Assembly (NCBI RefSeq): GCF_020616515.1
Contig: NZ_CP085135.1
Location: 124,001-188,000 of the forward strand
Reading direction: 5' to 3'
Origin: Mesorhizobium sp. PAMC28654
Lineage (GTDB): Bacteria > Pseudomonadota > Alphaproteobacteria > Rhizobiales > Rhizobiaceae
DNA length: 64,000 nt
Position 1 is the first letter of the stretch. The number at the start of each line of letters is the position of its first letter. The notes beneath the pieces are model-generated. The model was not told the DNA's origin. It worked only from the letters and a program-made list of their open reading frames with translations, and ran no database searches. Both the position numbers and the translations under genes were made by a program. Positions 33,210 through 41,287 of this stretch are shown here, in pieces.

Positions 33210-35270
33210 ATGACCAAGCCCATCACCAAGCCAGAAGCCAGCGCCGAAGACCCCTTCCTCTGGCTGGAGGACAGGACAGCCACGCAGTCGCTCGACTGGG
33301 TGCATCGCCAGAACGAAGTCACCGTCGGCCAGCTGCAGGGCGATCCATCCTACCAGGCGTCGTTCGAGACGGCGCTGGACCTTATGACGGCCGAGGACAA
33401 CATCGCGGTCGGCTCGGCACTTAAAGGCCATGTCTACAATTTCTGGCAGGACAGGACCAATGCGCTCGGCCTGTGGCGCCGCACGACGGTCGCTTCCTAC
33501 AAGACCGAGAAGCCGGATTGGGAAACGATCCTCGACTTTGACCAGTTGGCGACGAAGGAGGGGATAAAATGGGTGTTCAGCGGCGCCGGCCGGCTCTATC
33601 CGGAGTTCAGCCGCTGCCTGCTCTCGATGTCGCCGGATGGCGGCGATGCCAGCGAGATGCGTGAATTCGATATCGAGACCAAATCCTTTGTCGAGGGCGG
33701 ATTTCGAGCGCCGGCCTCGAAGTCGGGCTTCGGCTGGCTGGACAAAGATACCGTCGTTTCGGCGGCCTTCGAAGAGGATGACAAGACGCAGTCCGGCTAT
33801 CCGCGCGTGATCAAGCTGTGGAAGCGGGGCACGAAGCTGGAAGACGCGACGCCGATCTTCGAGGCGCAGAAAGAGGATCTTGCCGTCGGTGCCGGCGTCG
33901 AGTTCGACGGCGACAAGCGCCATGTGTTCCTGGCGCGAACGCTCGATTTCTTCGCATCGCACAGTTTCCTGCACCTTCCGTCAGGCGAAAACAGACGCAT
34001 TCCGCTGCCCGACGACGTCACCGACACTGCGCTGTTCAAGGACCAGCTGGTGTTTGGGGTGCGTACCCCATGGACGGCGCCGGACGGCACGGCGTGCCAG
34101 CCCGACGGGCTTTATTCGCTCGATTTCGTGCAATGGATCGAAACCGGTGAACTGCGCGCCATCGAAACCCTCTTCGCTCCGGCATATCGCGTCTCGATCG
34201 CTGGCCTTTCGCGAACCCAGGACCGGCTGTTCATCAACATGATGGACAATGTGCGCGGCAAGGTCATCGTCTGCGAGCGCAAGGAGAGCGCCTGGTCGCT
34301 GAAGCCGGTCGCGTTGCCCGAAAACGGCAATGTCGGCATCAGCCATGCCGAGCATTTCGGCTCCAGCGTCTCCTTCTCGTTCACGGATTTCCTGACGCCA
34401 AGCTCGATCATCTGGTCGGATGACAATGGCGAGACGCTAGCAACCGTGAAGTCGCAGCCGGCGCGTTTCGACGCGTCGCCGCTGATCTCCGAGCAGTTCG
34501 AGGCGCGCTCGAAGGACGGCACGATGATCCCGTATTTCGTCGTCCGGCGGCGGGACCAGAAGGATCCGGTGCCGACGCTGCTCTATGGTTATGGCGGTTT
34601 CGAAGTGCCGCTGCTGCCCGGCTATGCCGGCGTACGCGGCAGGCTGTGGCTGGAGAAGGGCAATGCCTATGTGCAGGCCTGCATTCGCGGCGGCGGCGAG
34701 TTCGGGCCGGCCTGGCATCAGGCCGCGCTCAAGGGCAACCGCCAGAATGCGTTCGACGATTTCGCGGCGGTCGCGCAGGATGTCGTCAAGCGCGGCATCG
34801 CCACGGCGGCCTCGCTCGGCATCCAGGGCGGTTCGAATGGCGGTCTGCTGACCGGCGTTTCGCTGACGCAGCATCCCGAGCTTTTCGGCGCTGTTATCAT
34901 CGAGGTGCCGCTGCTCGACATGCTGCGCTACACCGAATTGCCGCCAGGGGCCTCCTGGATGGCTGAATATGGCGATCCGTCAAAACCGGAAGACGCGAAG
35001 TGGCTTTCCGCCTATTCGCCCTACCAGCATGTCGATGCCGGCGCCGACTATCCGCCGGTGCTGCTGACGACGTCGACCGCCGATGACCGCGTCCATCCCG
35101 GTCATGCGCGCAAGATGGCCGCCCGCCTGCAGGAAGCCGGGCATGAAAAGACGCTGTTCTTCGAGGAGACCGAGGGCGGGCATGGCGGGCGCGGCGACCG
35201 CCGGCCGCAGGCGGCGCAGACGGCGATGAAGTATGTATTCCTGCAGAGGGCGCTGACCGCCAAGGCTTGA
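33210..35270 (+). CDS. S9A prolyl oligopeptidase-family peptidase
   Basis: The protein has 686 residues. An N-terminal seven-bladed propeller (residues 60-420) opens with PFLWLEDRTATQSLDWV. The C-terminal alpha/beta-hydrolase domain has Ser542 in GGSNGGLLTG, the catalytic Asp in TSTADDRVHPGH and the His in ETEGGHGGRGDR. This is a complete triad for cytosolic cleavage of short peptides after proline or basic residues. There is no signal peptide. A 10-base-stem hairpin follows, possibly its terminator. Confidence 0.92.
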   Translation: MTKPITKPEASAEDPFLWLEDRTATQSLDWVHRQNEVTVGQLQGDPSYQASFETALDLMTAEDNIAVGSALKGHVYNFWQDRTNALGLWRRTTVASYKTEKPDWETILDFDQLATKEGIKWVFSGAGRLYPEFSRCLLSMSPDGGDASEMREFDIETKSFVEGGFRAPASKSGFGWLDKDTVVSAAFEEDDKTQSGYPRVIKLWKRGTKLEDATPIFEAQKEDLAVGAGVEFDGDKRHVFLARTLDFFASHSFLHLPSGENRRIPLPDDVTDTALFKDQLVFGVRTPWTAPDGTACQPDGLYSLDFVQWIETGELRAIETLFAPAYRVSIAGLSRTQDRLFINMMDNVRGKVIVCERKESAWSLKPVALPENGNVGISHAEHFGSSVSFSFTDFLTPSSIIWSDDNGETLATVKSQPARFDASPLISEQFEARSKDGTMIPYFVVRRRDQKDPVPTLLYGYGGFEVPLLPGYAGVRGRLWLEKGNAYVQACIRGGGEFGPAWHQAALKGNRQNAFDDFAAVAQDVVKRGIATAASLGIQGGSNGGLLTGVSLTQHPELFGAVIIEVPLLDMLRYTELPPGASWMAEYGDPSKPEDAKWLSAYSPYQHVDAGADYPPVLLTTSTADDRVHPGHARKMAARLQEAGHEKTLFFEETEGGHGGRGDRRPQAAQTAMKYVFLQRALTAKA

Positions 35271-35291
35271 TCTCGAATCCTTCGGGCAGCG

Positions 35292-35326
35292 GAGCAAAGG
35301 ATGTTCACCTTGAGCGTCCTTTGCTC
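35292..35326. terminator. Hairpin after the oligopeptidase gene
   Basis: A perfect 10-base stem (GAGCAAAGGA/TCCTTTGCTC) with a 15-base loop lies 22 bases after the stop codon. No long T run follows, so termination is likely but weak, or the hairpin protects the 3' end of the messenger. Confidence 0.5.
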
Positions 35327-35531
35327 TAAGGTGGCGTCCATGGGTCCCGTCGTGACATTGGCCAGCCTCCTTGGGGCTCGGGCGTTTAGGGGCGCGATGA
35401 CACCGTCACCGCGGACGTTGCGCGCCGAGCTTCTGCGGCTATGCGCCCGCATCGGCTATTCGCCTCCCGTCGCCCTCTGACGAATCCGCCCCGGCTCAGC
35501 CGGATTGATTCCAAGAGGAAAGATCAAATCC

Positions 35532-36911
35532 ATGACCTATCAGAACTATTCGCTGAAGCAGCTTCAGCAGATCGACGCCGCGCATCATCTCCACCCGTTC
35601 ACCGACCACAAGGAGCTGCGCGAATCCGGCTCGCGCATCATCACCCACGCCAACGGCCCGTTCATCTACGATTCCGAAGGGGCTGAAATCCTCGACGGCA
35701 TGGCCGGCCTGTGGTGCGTCAACATCGGCTATGGCCGCGATGAGTTGGCGGACGCCGCCTACGCGCAGATGAAGGAGCTGCCTTACTACAACTCGTTCTT
35801 CAAATGCTCGACACCGACGCCGGTGCTGTTGTCCAAGAAACTGGCGGAGATCGCGCCGAAGAACATCAACCAAGTGTTTTATGGCTCCTCGGGCTCGGAG
35901 GCCAACGACACGGCGCTGCGTCTCGTGCGCCACTACTGGGCGCTGGAAGGCAAGCCGGAAAAGAACCGCATCATCTCGCGCAAGATGGGCTATCACGGCT
36001 CGACGGTTGCCGGCACCTCACTCGGCGGCATGGACTCCATGCACAAGCAGCTTGGCGGCGAGGTTCCCAACATCGTTCATGTGATGATGCCTTACGCCTA
36101 TGAGTTGGCGCTGCCTGGCGAGAGCGATCATGATTTCGGCCTGCGCGCGGCAAAGGCCGTCGAGGACGCGATCCTCGAAGCCGGCGCCGACAAGGTTGCC
36201 GCCTTCATCGGCGAGCCGGTGATGGGGGCAGGCGGCGTGAAGATACCGCCGTTGAGCTACTGGCCGGAAGTGCAGCGCATCTGCCGCAAATATGACGTCC
36301 TGCTGATGCTGGACGAAGTCATCACCGGCTACGGCCGTACCGGCGAGTGGTTCGCGGCCCAGACCTTCGGGATCGAGGCGGACACCATCACCACGGCCAA
36401 GGCGCTGACCTCCGGCTACCAGCCGCTGTCGGCGCTGCTGGTCGGCGACCGCATCGCGACGACGCTGGTCGAGAAGGGCGGCGAATTCAATCACGGCTAC
36501 ACCTACTCGGGCCACCCGGTAGCCTGCGCCGTTGCGCTGAAGAACCTCGAGATCATCGAGCGGGAAGGGCTGGTCGACCGCGTCAGGACCGACACCGGGC
36601 CGTATTTCGCCGAGGCCTTGCAGGAGCGCATCGCCGGGCACGATCTGGTCGGCGAAGTCCGTTCGATCGGGCTGATGGGGGCGATCGAGATCGTCAAGGA
36701 CAAGGCGACCAAGGAGCGTTTCCTGCCGTCGGGCAGTGCGGCCGTTGTCGTGCGCGATCATGCGATCACGCAGGGCATGATGCTGCGTGCCACCGGCGAC
36801 ACGATGATCCTGTCGCCGCCGTTGATCTGGACGCGCGACACGATCGACATGGCCTGCGAGCGCATCGCCACGGCGCTGGATCTGGCTCAGGCGGATCTGC
36901 GCAAGCGCTAA
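35532..36911 (+). CDS. Class III omega-aminotransferase
   Basis: The enzyme has 459 residues from ATG 35532 (MTYQNYSLKQ), preceded by an AAGAGGAAAG ribosome site. PLP-binding features are GSSGSEANDTALRLV, LMLDEVITGYGRTG and Lys290 in TTAKALTSGYQP, which forms the Schiff base. It resembles taurine/polyamine- or beta-alanine-type pyruvate transaminases, but the residues seen do not fix the amino donor. It stands alone. A GC-rich hairpin follows 14 bases after the stop. Confidence 0.9.
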   Translation: MTYQNYSLKQLQQIDAAHHLHPFTDHKELRESGSRIITHANGPFIYDSEGAEILDGMAGLWCVNIGYGRDELADAAYAQMKELPYYNSFFKCSTPTPVLLSKKLAEIAPKNINQVFYGSSGSEANDTALRLVRHYWALEGKPEKNRIISRKMGYHGSTVAGTSLGGMDSMHKQLGGEVPNIVHVMMPYAYELALPGESDHDFGLRAAKAVEDAILEAGADKVAAFIGEPVMGAGGVKIPPLSYWPEVQRICRKYDVLLMLDEVITGYGRTGEWFAAQTFGIEADTITTAKALTSGYQPLSALLVGDRIATTLVEKGGEFNHGYTYSGHPVACAVALKNLEIIEREGLVDRVRTDTGPYFAEALQERIAGHDLVGEVRSIGLMGAIEIVKDKATKERFLPSGSAAVVVRDHAITQGMMLRATGDTMILSPPLIWTRDTIDMACERIATALDLAQADLRKR

Positions 36912-36924
36912 GTCCGCAATCTCC

Positions 36925-36953
36925 GCCGGGCGTTCTTTGTGAGGACGCCCGGC
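36925..36953 (+). terminator. Hairpin after the aminotransferase gene
   Basis: A perfect 9-base stem (GCCGGGCGT/ACGCCCGGC) with an 11-base loop begins 14 bases after the stop. There is no T run, so it is a probable but imperfect terminator. Confidence 0.5.
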
Positions 36954-37023
36954 CTGGAGCCCATCTCGTCGCGGCAGGGAACGAATGCCGCCTTCCGCGC
37001 GTAGTGTGGTAGGCAGTAGCCAT

Positions 37024-37416
37024 ATGGGCCGCGACAAGGGGTTTGTTTCCATGAGAAAGACCGGCAAGAGCCGACGCGTGCAAGAAGCAGCCAGCATCGG
37101 CGGTGACCTGATGCTGGCGCCGCTGGTGGCTATGATGCGCATGCCGCTGATGGCCATGGACGCAGGGAGTAGCCAGCCGTGGGGCACGGAAACCGCCCGC
37201 GCGGTGAGCGAGAAGACCGTTGCCGTGGCCGAAGGCGTATTCGCGGCGCAGATGTCGCTGCTTCAGTCGGCGTCTCGCTTCTGGCCGGAGGTGTTTTCCG
37301 GACGCACGCCGTCTTTGTTCAACGGTGTCGCGGCGGAGCGCTCCGTCAACGCCGCGCTGAAGCCGGCAAGCGTTGCCGTGAAAGCGAATTTTCGCCGGCT
37401 GTCGACAAAAACCTGA
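37024..37416 (+). CDS. Small phasin-like protein
   Basis: The protein has about 130 residues. After a basic start (MRKTGKSRRVQEAAS) it is dominated by amphipathic helix with alternating Ala/Val/Met/Gln. It includes ETARAVSEKTVAVAEGVFAA and QMSLLQSASRFWPEVF, the composition of phasins and similar granule- or lipid-associated proteins. No strict signature identifies it. ATG 37024 and ATG 37051 are possible starts. It would bind polyhydroxyalkanoate granules if this reading is right. A hairpin follows. Confidence 0.5.
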   Translation: MGRDKGFVSMRKTGKSRRVQEAASIGGDLMLAPLVAMMRMPLMAMDAGSSQPWGTETARAVSEKTVAVAEGVFAAQMSLLQSASRFWPEVFSGRTPSLFNGVAAERSVNAALKPASVAVKANFRRLSTKT

Positions 37417-37435
37417 ACAAGGCACCCGGCTAAGC

Positions 37436-37455
37436 GAAAACCGATTACGGTTTTC
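37436..37455 (+). terminator. Small hairpin after the phasin-like gene
   Basis: An 8-base perfect stem (GAAAACCG/CGGTTTTC) with a 4-base loop lies 19 bases after the stop. It resembles the AAAACCG core of the rhizobial palindromic repeats, so it may be a repeat fragment acting as a terminator. Confidence 0.45.
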
Positions 37456-37541
37456 AGCGTCATCGTCTAGAACCCGCCAAGAGACATTTGCCCAAAGTGC
37501 GTCGCTATGCGCTTTTCGGCGATATGCATCAGGGGGACATC

Positions 37542-38186
37542 ATGGCCGGACAACCACTTAACGAACCGGCCGAAATTCCGGCCGAGCTTGACCGCTGGAA
37601 CTGGGGTGCTTTCTTCCTCAACTGGATCTGGGGTATCGGCAACAGCACCTTCATCGCGCTGCTGGCGTTGATCCCTGTCGTCAACATCGTCATGATCATC
37701 GTACTGGGCGCGCGCGGCAGCCGCTGGGCCTGGCAGAATCGCACATGGCGCGATGCCGAGCAGTTCCGCAAGACGCAGCGCAACTGGGGCATTGCAGGAC
37801 TGGTCGTCTGGGTCGTTGCCATCGGCGGGCTTGCCGCTTCCATCAGCAGCATTCCCTACGTTCTCAAAGGCAATGACGCCTATCGCATGACAATGGACAC
37901 CGTGCGCGCCAATGCCAACGTGAAGGCGGAGATCGGTGACGACGTCGCCGACAACTACTGGATCGGCGGTAGCGTCAATGTCGACGCGAATGGCGCCGGC
38001 GATGCCAAGCTGAGCATTCCGCTCCACGGTGCCAAGGGAAAGGGCACCGCGTATTCTCACGCCGTCAGAACCGCCGGCGCATGGAGCATGCGGTTGCTGG
38101 TTGTATGGGTCGAGGGGGTCGATACGCCCATCGTGCTGGTCAATGAAGATCACGTCCCGATCCCGAACGCGGCAATCGGGATATAG
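37542..38186 (+). CDS. Coa1/Tim21-like (cytochrome oxidase assembly factor family) membrane protein
   Basis: The protein has 214 residues from ATG 37542, with an AGGGGG ribosome site 5 bases before it. An N-terminal hydrophobic region (WNWGAFFLNWIWGIGN plus two helices, residues 15-60) resembles small RDD/DUF2628-type membrane parts. A further helix lies at about residues 85-105. The C-terminal domain (YWIGGSVNVDANGAGDAKLS and IPLHGAKGKGTAY) matches the Coa1 fold that in mitochondria assists cytochrome oxidase assembly. In bacteria this family is common but untested. No cytochrome oxidase gene is nearby. Confidence 0.75.
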   Translation: MAGQPLNEPAEIPAELDRWNWGAFFLNWIWGIGNSTFIALLALIPVVNIVMIIVLGARGSRWAWQNRTWRDAEQFRKTQRNWGIAGLVVWVVAIGGLAASISSIPYVLKGNDAYRMTMDTVRANANVKAEIGDDVADNYWIGGSVNVDANGAGDAKLSIPLHGAKGKGTAYSHAVRTAGAWSMRLLVVWVEGVDTPIVLVNEDHVPIPNAAIGI

Positions 38187-38468
38187 GCGGGGAACGGCAA
38201 TATAGGTGGCGCAAACGCAAAAACCGCGCTCCAGCGGGAACGCGGCTTTGCCAGATACGCTTGGCGCTTCGCTACTCGAACACTTGGCGAAACTTACGGG
38301 CTCCGGTACGCGAGACCTGATCCGGAGCGCCGGGCGGATGCGATATGTCCGCCTCGCCATCCGTTTTATAGGGACATCGTTACCGGGGGGTTATCGAGAG
38401 CTTAAGCAAACCTAAATTTGCGGTTTTTCTACCTGACCAGTTCGGGAAAAGTCCGTCAAATCCGTTGG
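38187..38468. other. Intergenic region between convergent genes
   Basis: No supported gene lies in these 282 bases. There is one hairpin at 38219-38247, described separately, and a second stem GCTCCGG/CCGGAGC around 38300-38330. AT-rich sequence follows at 38390-38430. A short open frame beginning GTG 38206 has no recognisable features. No tRNA arms were found. Confidence 0.5.
38219..38247 (-). terminator. Hairpin terminator for the leftward dehydrogenase operon
   Basis: The stem CCGCG/CGCGG, extended by flanking A-T pairs, is followed by a run of T when read leftward (AAAAA at 38219-38223 on the + strand). It is the likely end of the transcript from the acyl-CoA and hydroxyisobutyrate dehydrogenase genes. 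Confidence 0.5.
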
Positions 38469-39353
38469 TTACGCTGGGTTGCCGCGCAGAAAATTAATTA
38501 TGCCGGAGAAATCGGCGCCGCCATGTCCCTGGGCATTGAACAGCGCATAGAGTTGCGCCGCCTCGGCGCCAAGCGGCGTCACCGCGCCCGCGCCTTGCGC
38601 AGCCTCCTGCGCCAGCTTCAGATCCTTCAGCATCAGGGCCGCGGCAAAGCCCGGTCTGTAATCCTTGTTGGCGGGCGAGGTCGGCACCGGGCCGGGCACC
38701 GGGCAATAGGTGGTCAGCGACCAGCATTGGCCGGAGGAGGTCGAGGCGACATCGAACAGCGCCTGATGCGAGAGGCCGAGCTTTTCCGCCAGCACGAAGG
38801 CTTCGGCGACGCCAATCATTGAAATGCCGAGGATCATGTTGTTGCAGATCTTGGCCGCCTGTCCGGCGCCATCCTCGCCGCAATGCACGATGCGGCCGGC
38901 CATCGACTTGAGAATCGGCTCGGCCCTGGCGAAAGCATCCTTCGACCCACCAGCCATGAAGGTCAGCGAGCCGGCGGTGGCGCCGCCGGTGCCGCCCGAA
39001 ACCGGCGCGTCGATCGACAGCAAACCATGCTTGCTGGCGACGGCATGCGCCTTGCGTGCCGATTCGACATCGATGGTCGACGAGTCGATGAACAGCGCGC
39101 CTTTTTTCGCTTTGGGTGCGATATCTTCGTAGACCGACAGCACATGCTTGCCGGCGGGCAGCATGGTGATGACGACATCGGCGTCCTTCACCGCGGCAGC
39201 CGCGTTGGCCATGACGACGACGCCATGGTCGCGCGCGACAGTCAAATTCTCAGGCATCAGGTCGAAGCCGTGCACCGTATGCCCTGCCTTGACGAGGTTG
39301 GCGGCCATCGGATTGCCCATATTGCCGAGGCCGATGAAGGCGATCGTGGTCAT
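38469..39353 (-). CDS. mmsB: 3-hydroxyisobutyrate dehydrogenase
   Basis: The enzyme has 294 residues from ATG 39353. It has the nucleotide-binding GLGNMGNPMAANL, the substrate motif FIDSSTID...DAPVSGGTGGA, and the catalytic Lys in GQAAKICNNM, the beta-hydroxyacid dehydrogenase hallmarks. The GGTGGATAGSL and YCPVPGPVP variants match 3-hydroxyisobutyrate dehydrogenase of valine breakdown. It could also act on 3-hydroxypropionate. It follows an acyl-CoA dehydrogenase gene by 26 bases in one operon. A longer open frame upstream is not family-like. Confidence 0.9.
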   Translation of the reverse strand: MTTIAFIGLGNMGNPMAANLVKAGHTVHGFDLMPENLTVARDHGVVVMANAAAAVKDADVVITMLPAGKHVLSVYEDIAPKAKKGALFIDSSTIDVESARKAHAVASKHGLLSIDAPVSGGTGGATAGSLTFMAGGSKDAFARAEPILKSMAGRIVHCGEDGAGQAAKICNNMILGISMIGVAEAFVLAEKLGLSHQALFDVASTSSGQCWSLTTYCPVPGPVPTSPANKDYRPGFAAALMLKDLKLAQEAAQGAGAVTPLGAEAAQLYALFNAQGHGGADFSGIINFLRGNPA

Positions 39354-39379
39354 TGTCTCTCTCCCGGAATCTGGTGATT

Positions 39380-40546
39380 TCAACGGCCGATCAGGGCGCG
39401 TGCGATGATGACGCGCATGATCTCGTTGGTGCCTTCGAGAATCTGGTGGACGCGCAGGTCCCGCACCAGTTTCTCGATGCCGTAGTCGTGCAGGTAGCCG
39501 TAGCCGCCAAGCAGCTGCAATGCGTCGTTGGCAACGTTGAAACCAGTGTCGGTGACGAAGCGCTTGGCCATCGCCGACCATTTGCCGGCGTCGGGCGCCT
39601 TGCGGTCGAGCTTCGAGGCGGCGGCATAGAGGAAAATACGCGCCGCCTGCAGTTCCGTCTCCATGTCGGCTAGCCTGAACTGCAGGGCCTGGAACTGGTT
39701 GATCTTCGAGCCGAATGCCTTGCGCTCGGCAGTATAAGACAGCGCCTTGTCTAGTGCTGATTGCGCGCCGCCAAGAGAGCAGGCCGCGATGTTAAGCCGG
39801 CCGCCATCCAACCCCGCCATGGCGATGCCGAAGCCAGCGCCTTCGGTCGACAGCAGGTTTTCCGCGGGTACCTTGCAGTCCTCGAAGATGACCTGGCGGG
39901 TCGACTGCATGTGCCAGCCCATCTTGTGTTCGTTGGCGCCGAAGGAAAGGCCCGGCGCGTCCTTGGGAACCACGACCGTGGAAATGCCCTTCGGGCCCTC
40001 GGCGCCGGTGCGCACCATGACAGCGTAGACGTCGCTGTCGCCGGCACCGGAGATGAACTGCTTGGTGCCATTCAGCACATAGTCGCCGCCGCTCTTCACC
40101 GCCCGCGTCTTCAACGCGGCGGCGTCGGAACCGGAGCCCGGCTCGGTCAGGCAATAGCTGGCCAGCCATTCCATCGAGGTCAGCTTCGGAAGGAAGCGCT
40201 GGCGCTGCTCCTCATTGCCGAAGCGATCGATCATCGATGCCACCATGTTGTGGATCGAGATGAAGGACGAAAAGGCCGGGTCGGCGCGGGAAAGAGCCTC
40301 GAAGATGAGCACGGCGTCGAGCCGCCCGAGCGCTGAGCCGCCGACATCATCGCGGACATAAATGCCGCCGAGGCCGAGCGGTCCGGTTTCGCGGATCACA
40401 TCGGCAGGAAAGTGTTTCCTGCGGTCCCAGTCGAGCGCGTTCGGCGCGACACGGTCGGCGGCGAAGGCTTCGGCCATTTCCTGTATGGCGCGCTGTTCCT
40501 CGTTGAGTTCGAACTGGATGGTGCTCGCATCGACCGCGGCGTCCAT
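39380..40546 (-). CDS. Acyl-CoA dehydrogenase, isobutyryl-CoA type
   Basis: The enzyme has 388 residues. It has the N-terminal helical domain, the FAD-binding YCLTEPGSGSDAAALKT region, and the C-terminal QILEGTNEIMRVIIARAL segment around the family's active-site region. The full-length ACAD8-like pattern and the mmsB partner point to oxidation of isobutyryl-CoA to methacrylyl-CoA in valine catabolism. Start is ATG 40546. It shares a 126-base divergent promoter region with the cupin gene at 40673, which makes a second use in acryloyl-CoA metabolism worth considering (inference). Confidence 0.9.
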   Translation of the reverse strand: MDAAVDASTIQFELNEEQRAIQEMAEAFAADRVAPNALDWDRRKHFPADVIRETGPLGLGGIYVRDDVGGSALGRLDAVLIFEALSRADPAFSSFISIHNMVASMIDRFGNEEQRQRFLPKLTSMEWLASYCLTEPGSGSDAAALKTRAVKSGGDYVLNGTKQFISGAGDSDVYAVMVRTGAEGPKGISTVVVPKDAPGLSFGANEHKMGWHMQSTRQVIFEDCKVPAENLLSTEGAGFGIAMAGLDGGRLNIAACSLGGAQSALDKALSYTAERKAFGSKINQFQALQFRLADMETELQAARIFLYAAASKLDRKAPDAGKWSAMAKRFVTDTGFNVANDALQLLGGYGYLHDYGIEKLVRDLRVHQILEGTNEIMRVIIARALIGR

Positions 40547-40672
40547 GGCGTGCTCCCTGATATCTGCTGTCGTTTTTGGCTTTGCGCGGGCACCAATCTA
40601 GACCAATGATGCCGCCGCGCAACCCGACCTTCCGCGGAGCGGCTGTGCGCGGATGGATGCCCGAAAGAGACC

Positions 40673-41287
40673 ATGACGACAAATTTCAACAAACTGCTCG
40701 AGACGTTCCATGGCTATCTCGCTGGTGTCGACAGCGCGCTGGTGCGTGATGCCGTGGCGCGAATCGCTTGGGATATGCCGGCTCGATCGCTCGATCCGCA
40801 CCCGCTTGCCTGCGTCGGCCATCTTGATCGCGCTGTCGAATTGGCGCCGCCGGACGCGAAGCCGCTGGTGCGACTTGTGGCGGACCAGCGCAACGATCTC
40901 CGCTGGGGCCAGACCTACAGCGAGGCGGATTTCGGCAAGGCGTTCATCGACAATTACGGCTGGCTGGAGGTGCTGGGCATGCGTGGCCACTTTGCCAATG
41001 ACGCGGTCGCGGCCGGTCTGCTGATCCTTGGGCCGGACATTGTCTATCCCGACCATCATCACGTCGCCGAGGAGATCTACATTCCGCTGACCGGTGGCAC
41101 TGAGTGGCGCATGGGCGAAGGCGGCTTCCACGTTCGCGGAGCAGGCGAGGTGATCCATCATGCCTCGAACGTCAACCACGCCATGCGCACCGGGAGGGAA
41201 CCGCTGTTGGCCCTGTACATCTGGCGCGGCGGGCCGCTGGCGGCGAAATCGACGATCACCGGAACCGTCGCGCAGGGCAGGGCATAA
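40673..41287 (+). CDS. Cupin of the DMSP-lyase family (DddL/DddQ/DddK-like)
   Basis: The protein has 204 residues. A helical N-terminal half is followed by a single cupin barrel. The DMSP-lyase cupin signature is visible in LGPDIVYPDHHHVAEEIYIPL: His128, His130, Glu134 and Tyr136 match in spacing the H56, H58, E62 and Y64 I recall for DddK, and His169 would be the fourth ligand (H96). The later HHASNVNHAMRT and LLALYIWRGG match the family's end. DddL/Q/K enzymes cleave dimethylsulfoniopropionate by beta-elimination using a bound metal. Many rhizobial relatives are untested, and the wider superfamily includes other activities. The stop codon overlaps the cobQ start (TAATG), so translation is coupled. 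Confidence 0.85.
   Translation: MTTNFNKLLETFHGYLAGVDSALVRDAVARIAWDMPARSLDPHPLACVGHLDRAVELAPPDAKPLVRLVADQRNDLRWGQTYSEADFGKAFIDNYGWLEVLGMRGHFANDAVAAGLLILGPDIVYPDHHHVAEEIYIPLTGGTEWRMGEGGFHVRGAGEVIHHASNVNHAMRTGREPLLALYIWRGGPLAAKSTITGTVAQGRA

Noticed and set aside
32232..33974. Long antisense frame over the second MFS gene and the start of the peptidase gene
   Set aside because: No membrane or domain pattern, and it spans two real genes on the other strand.
38250..38430. tRNA gene in the gap before the hydroxyisobutyrate dehydrogenase
   Set aside because: No T-arm (GGTTCRAAT) or acceptor pairing was found, only short hairpins.
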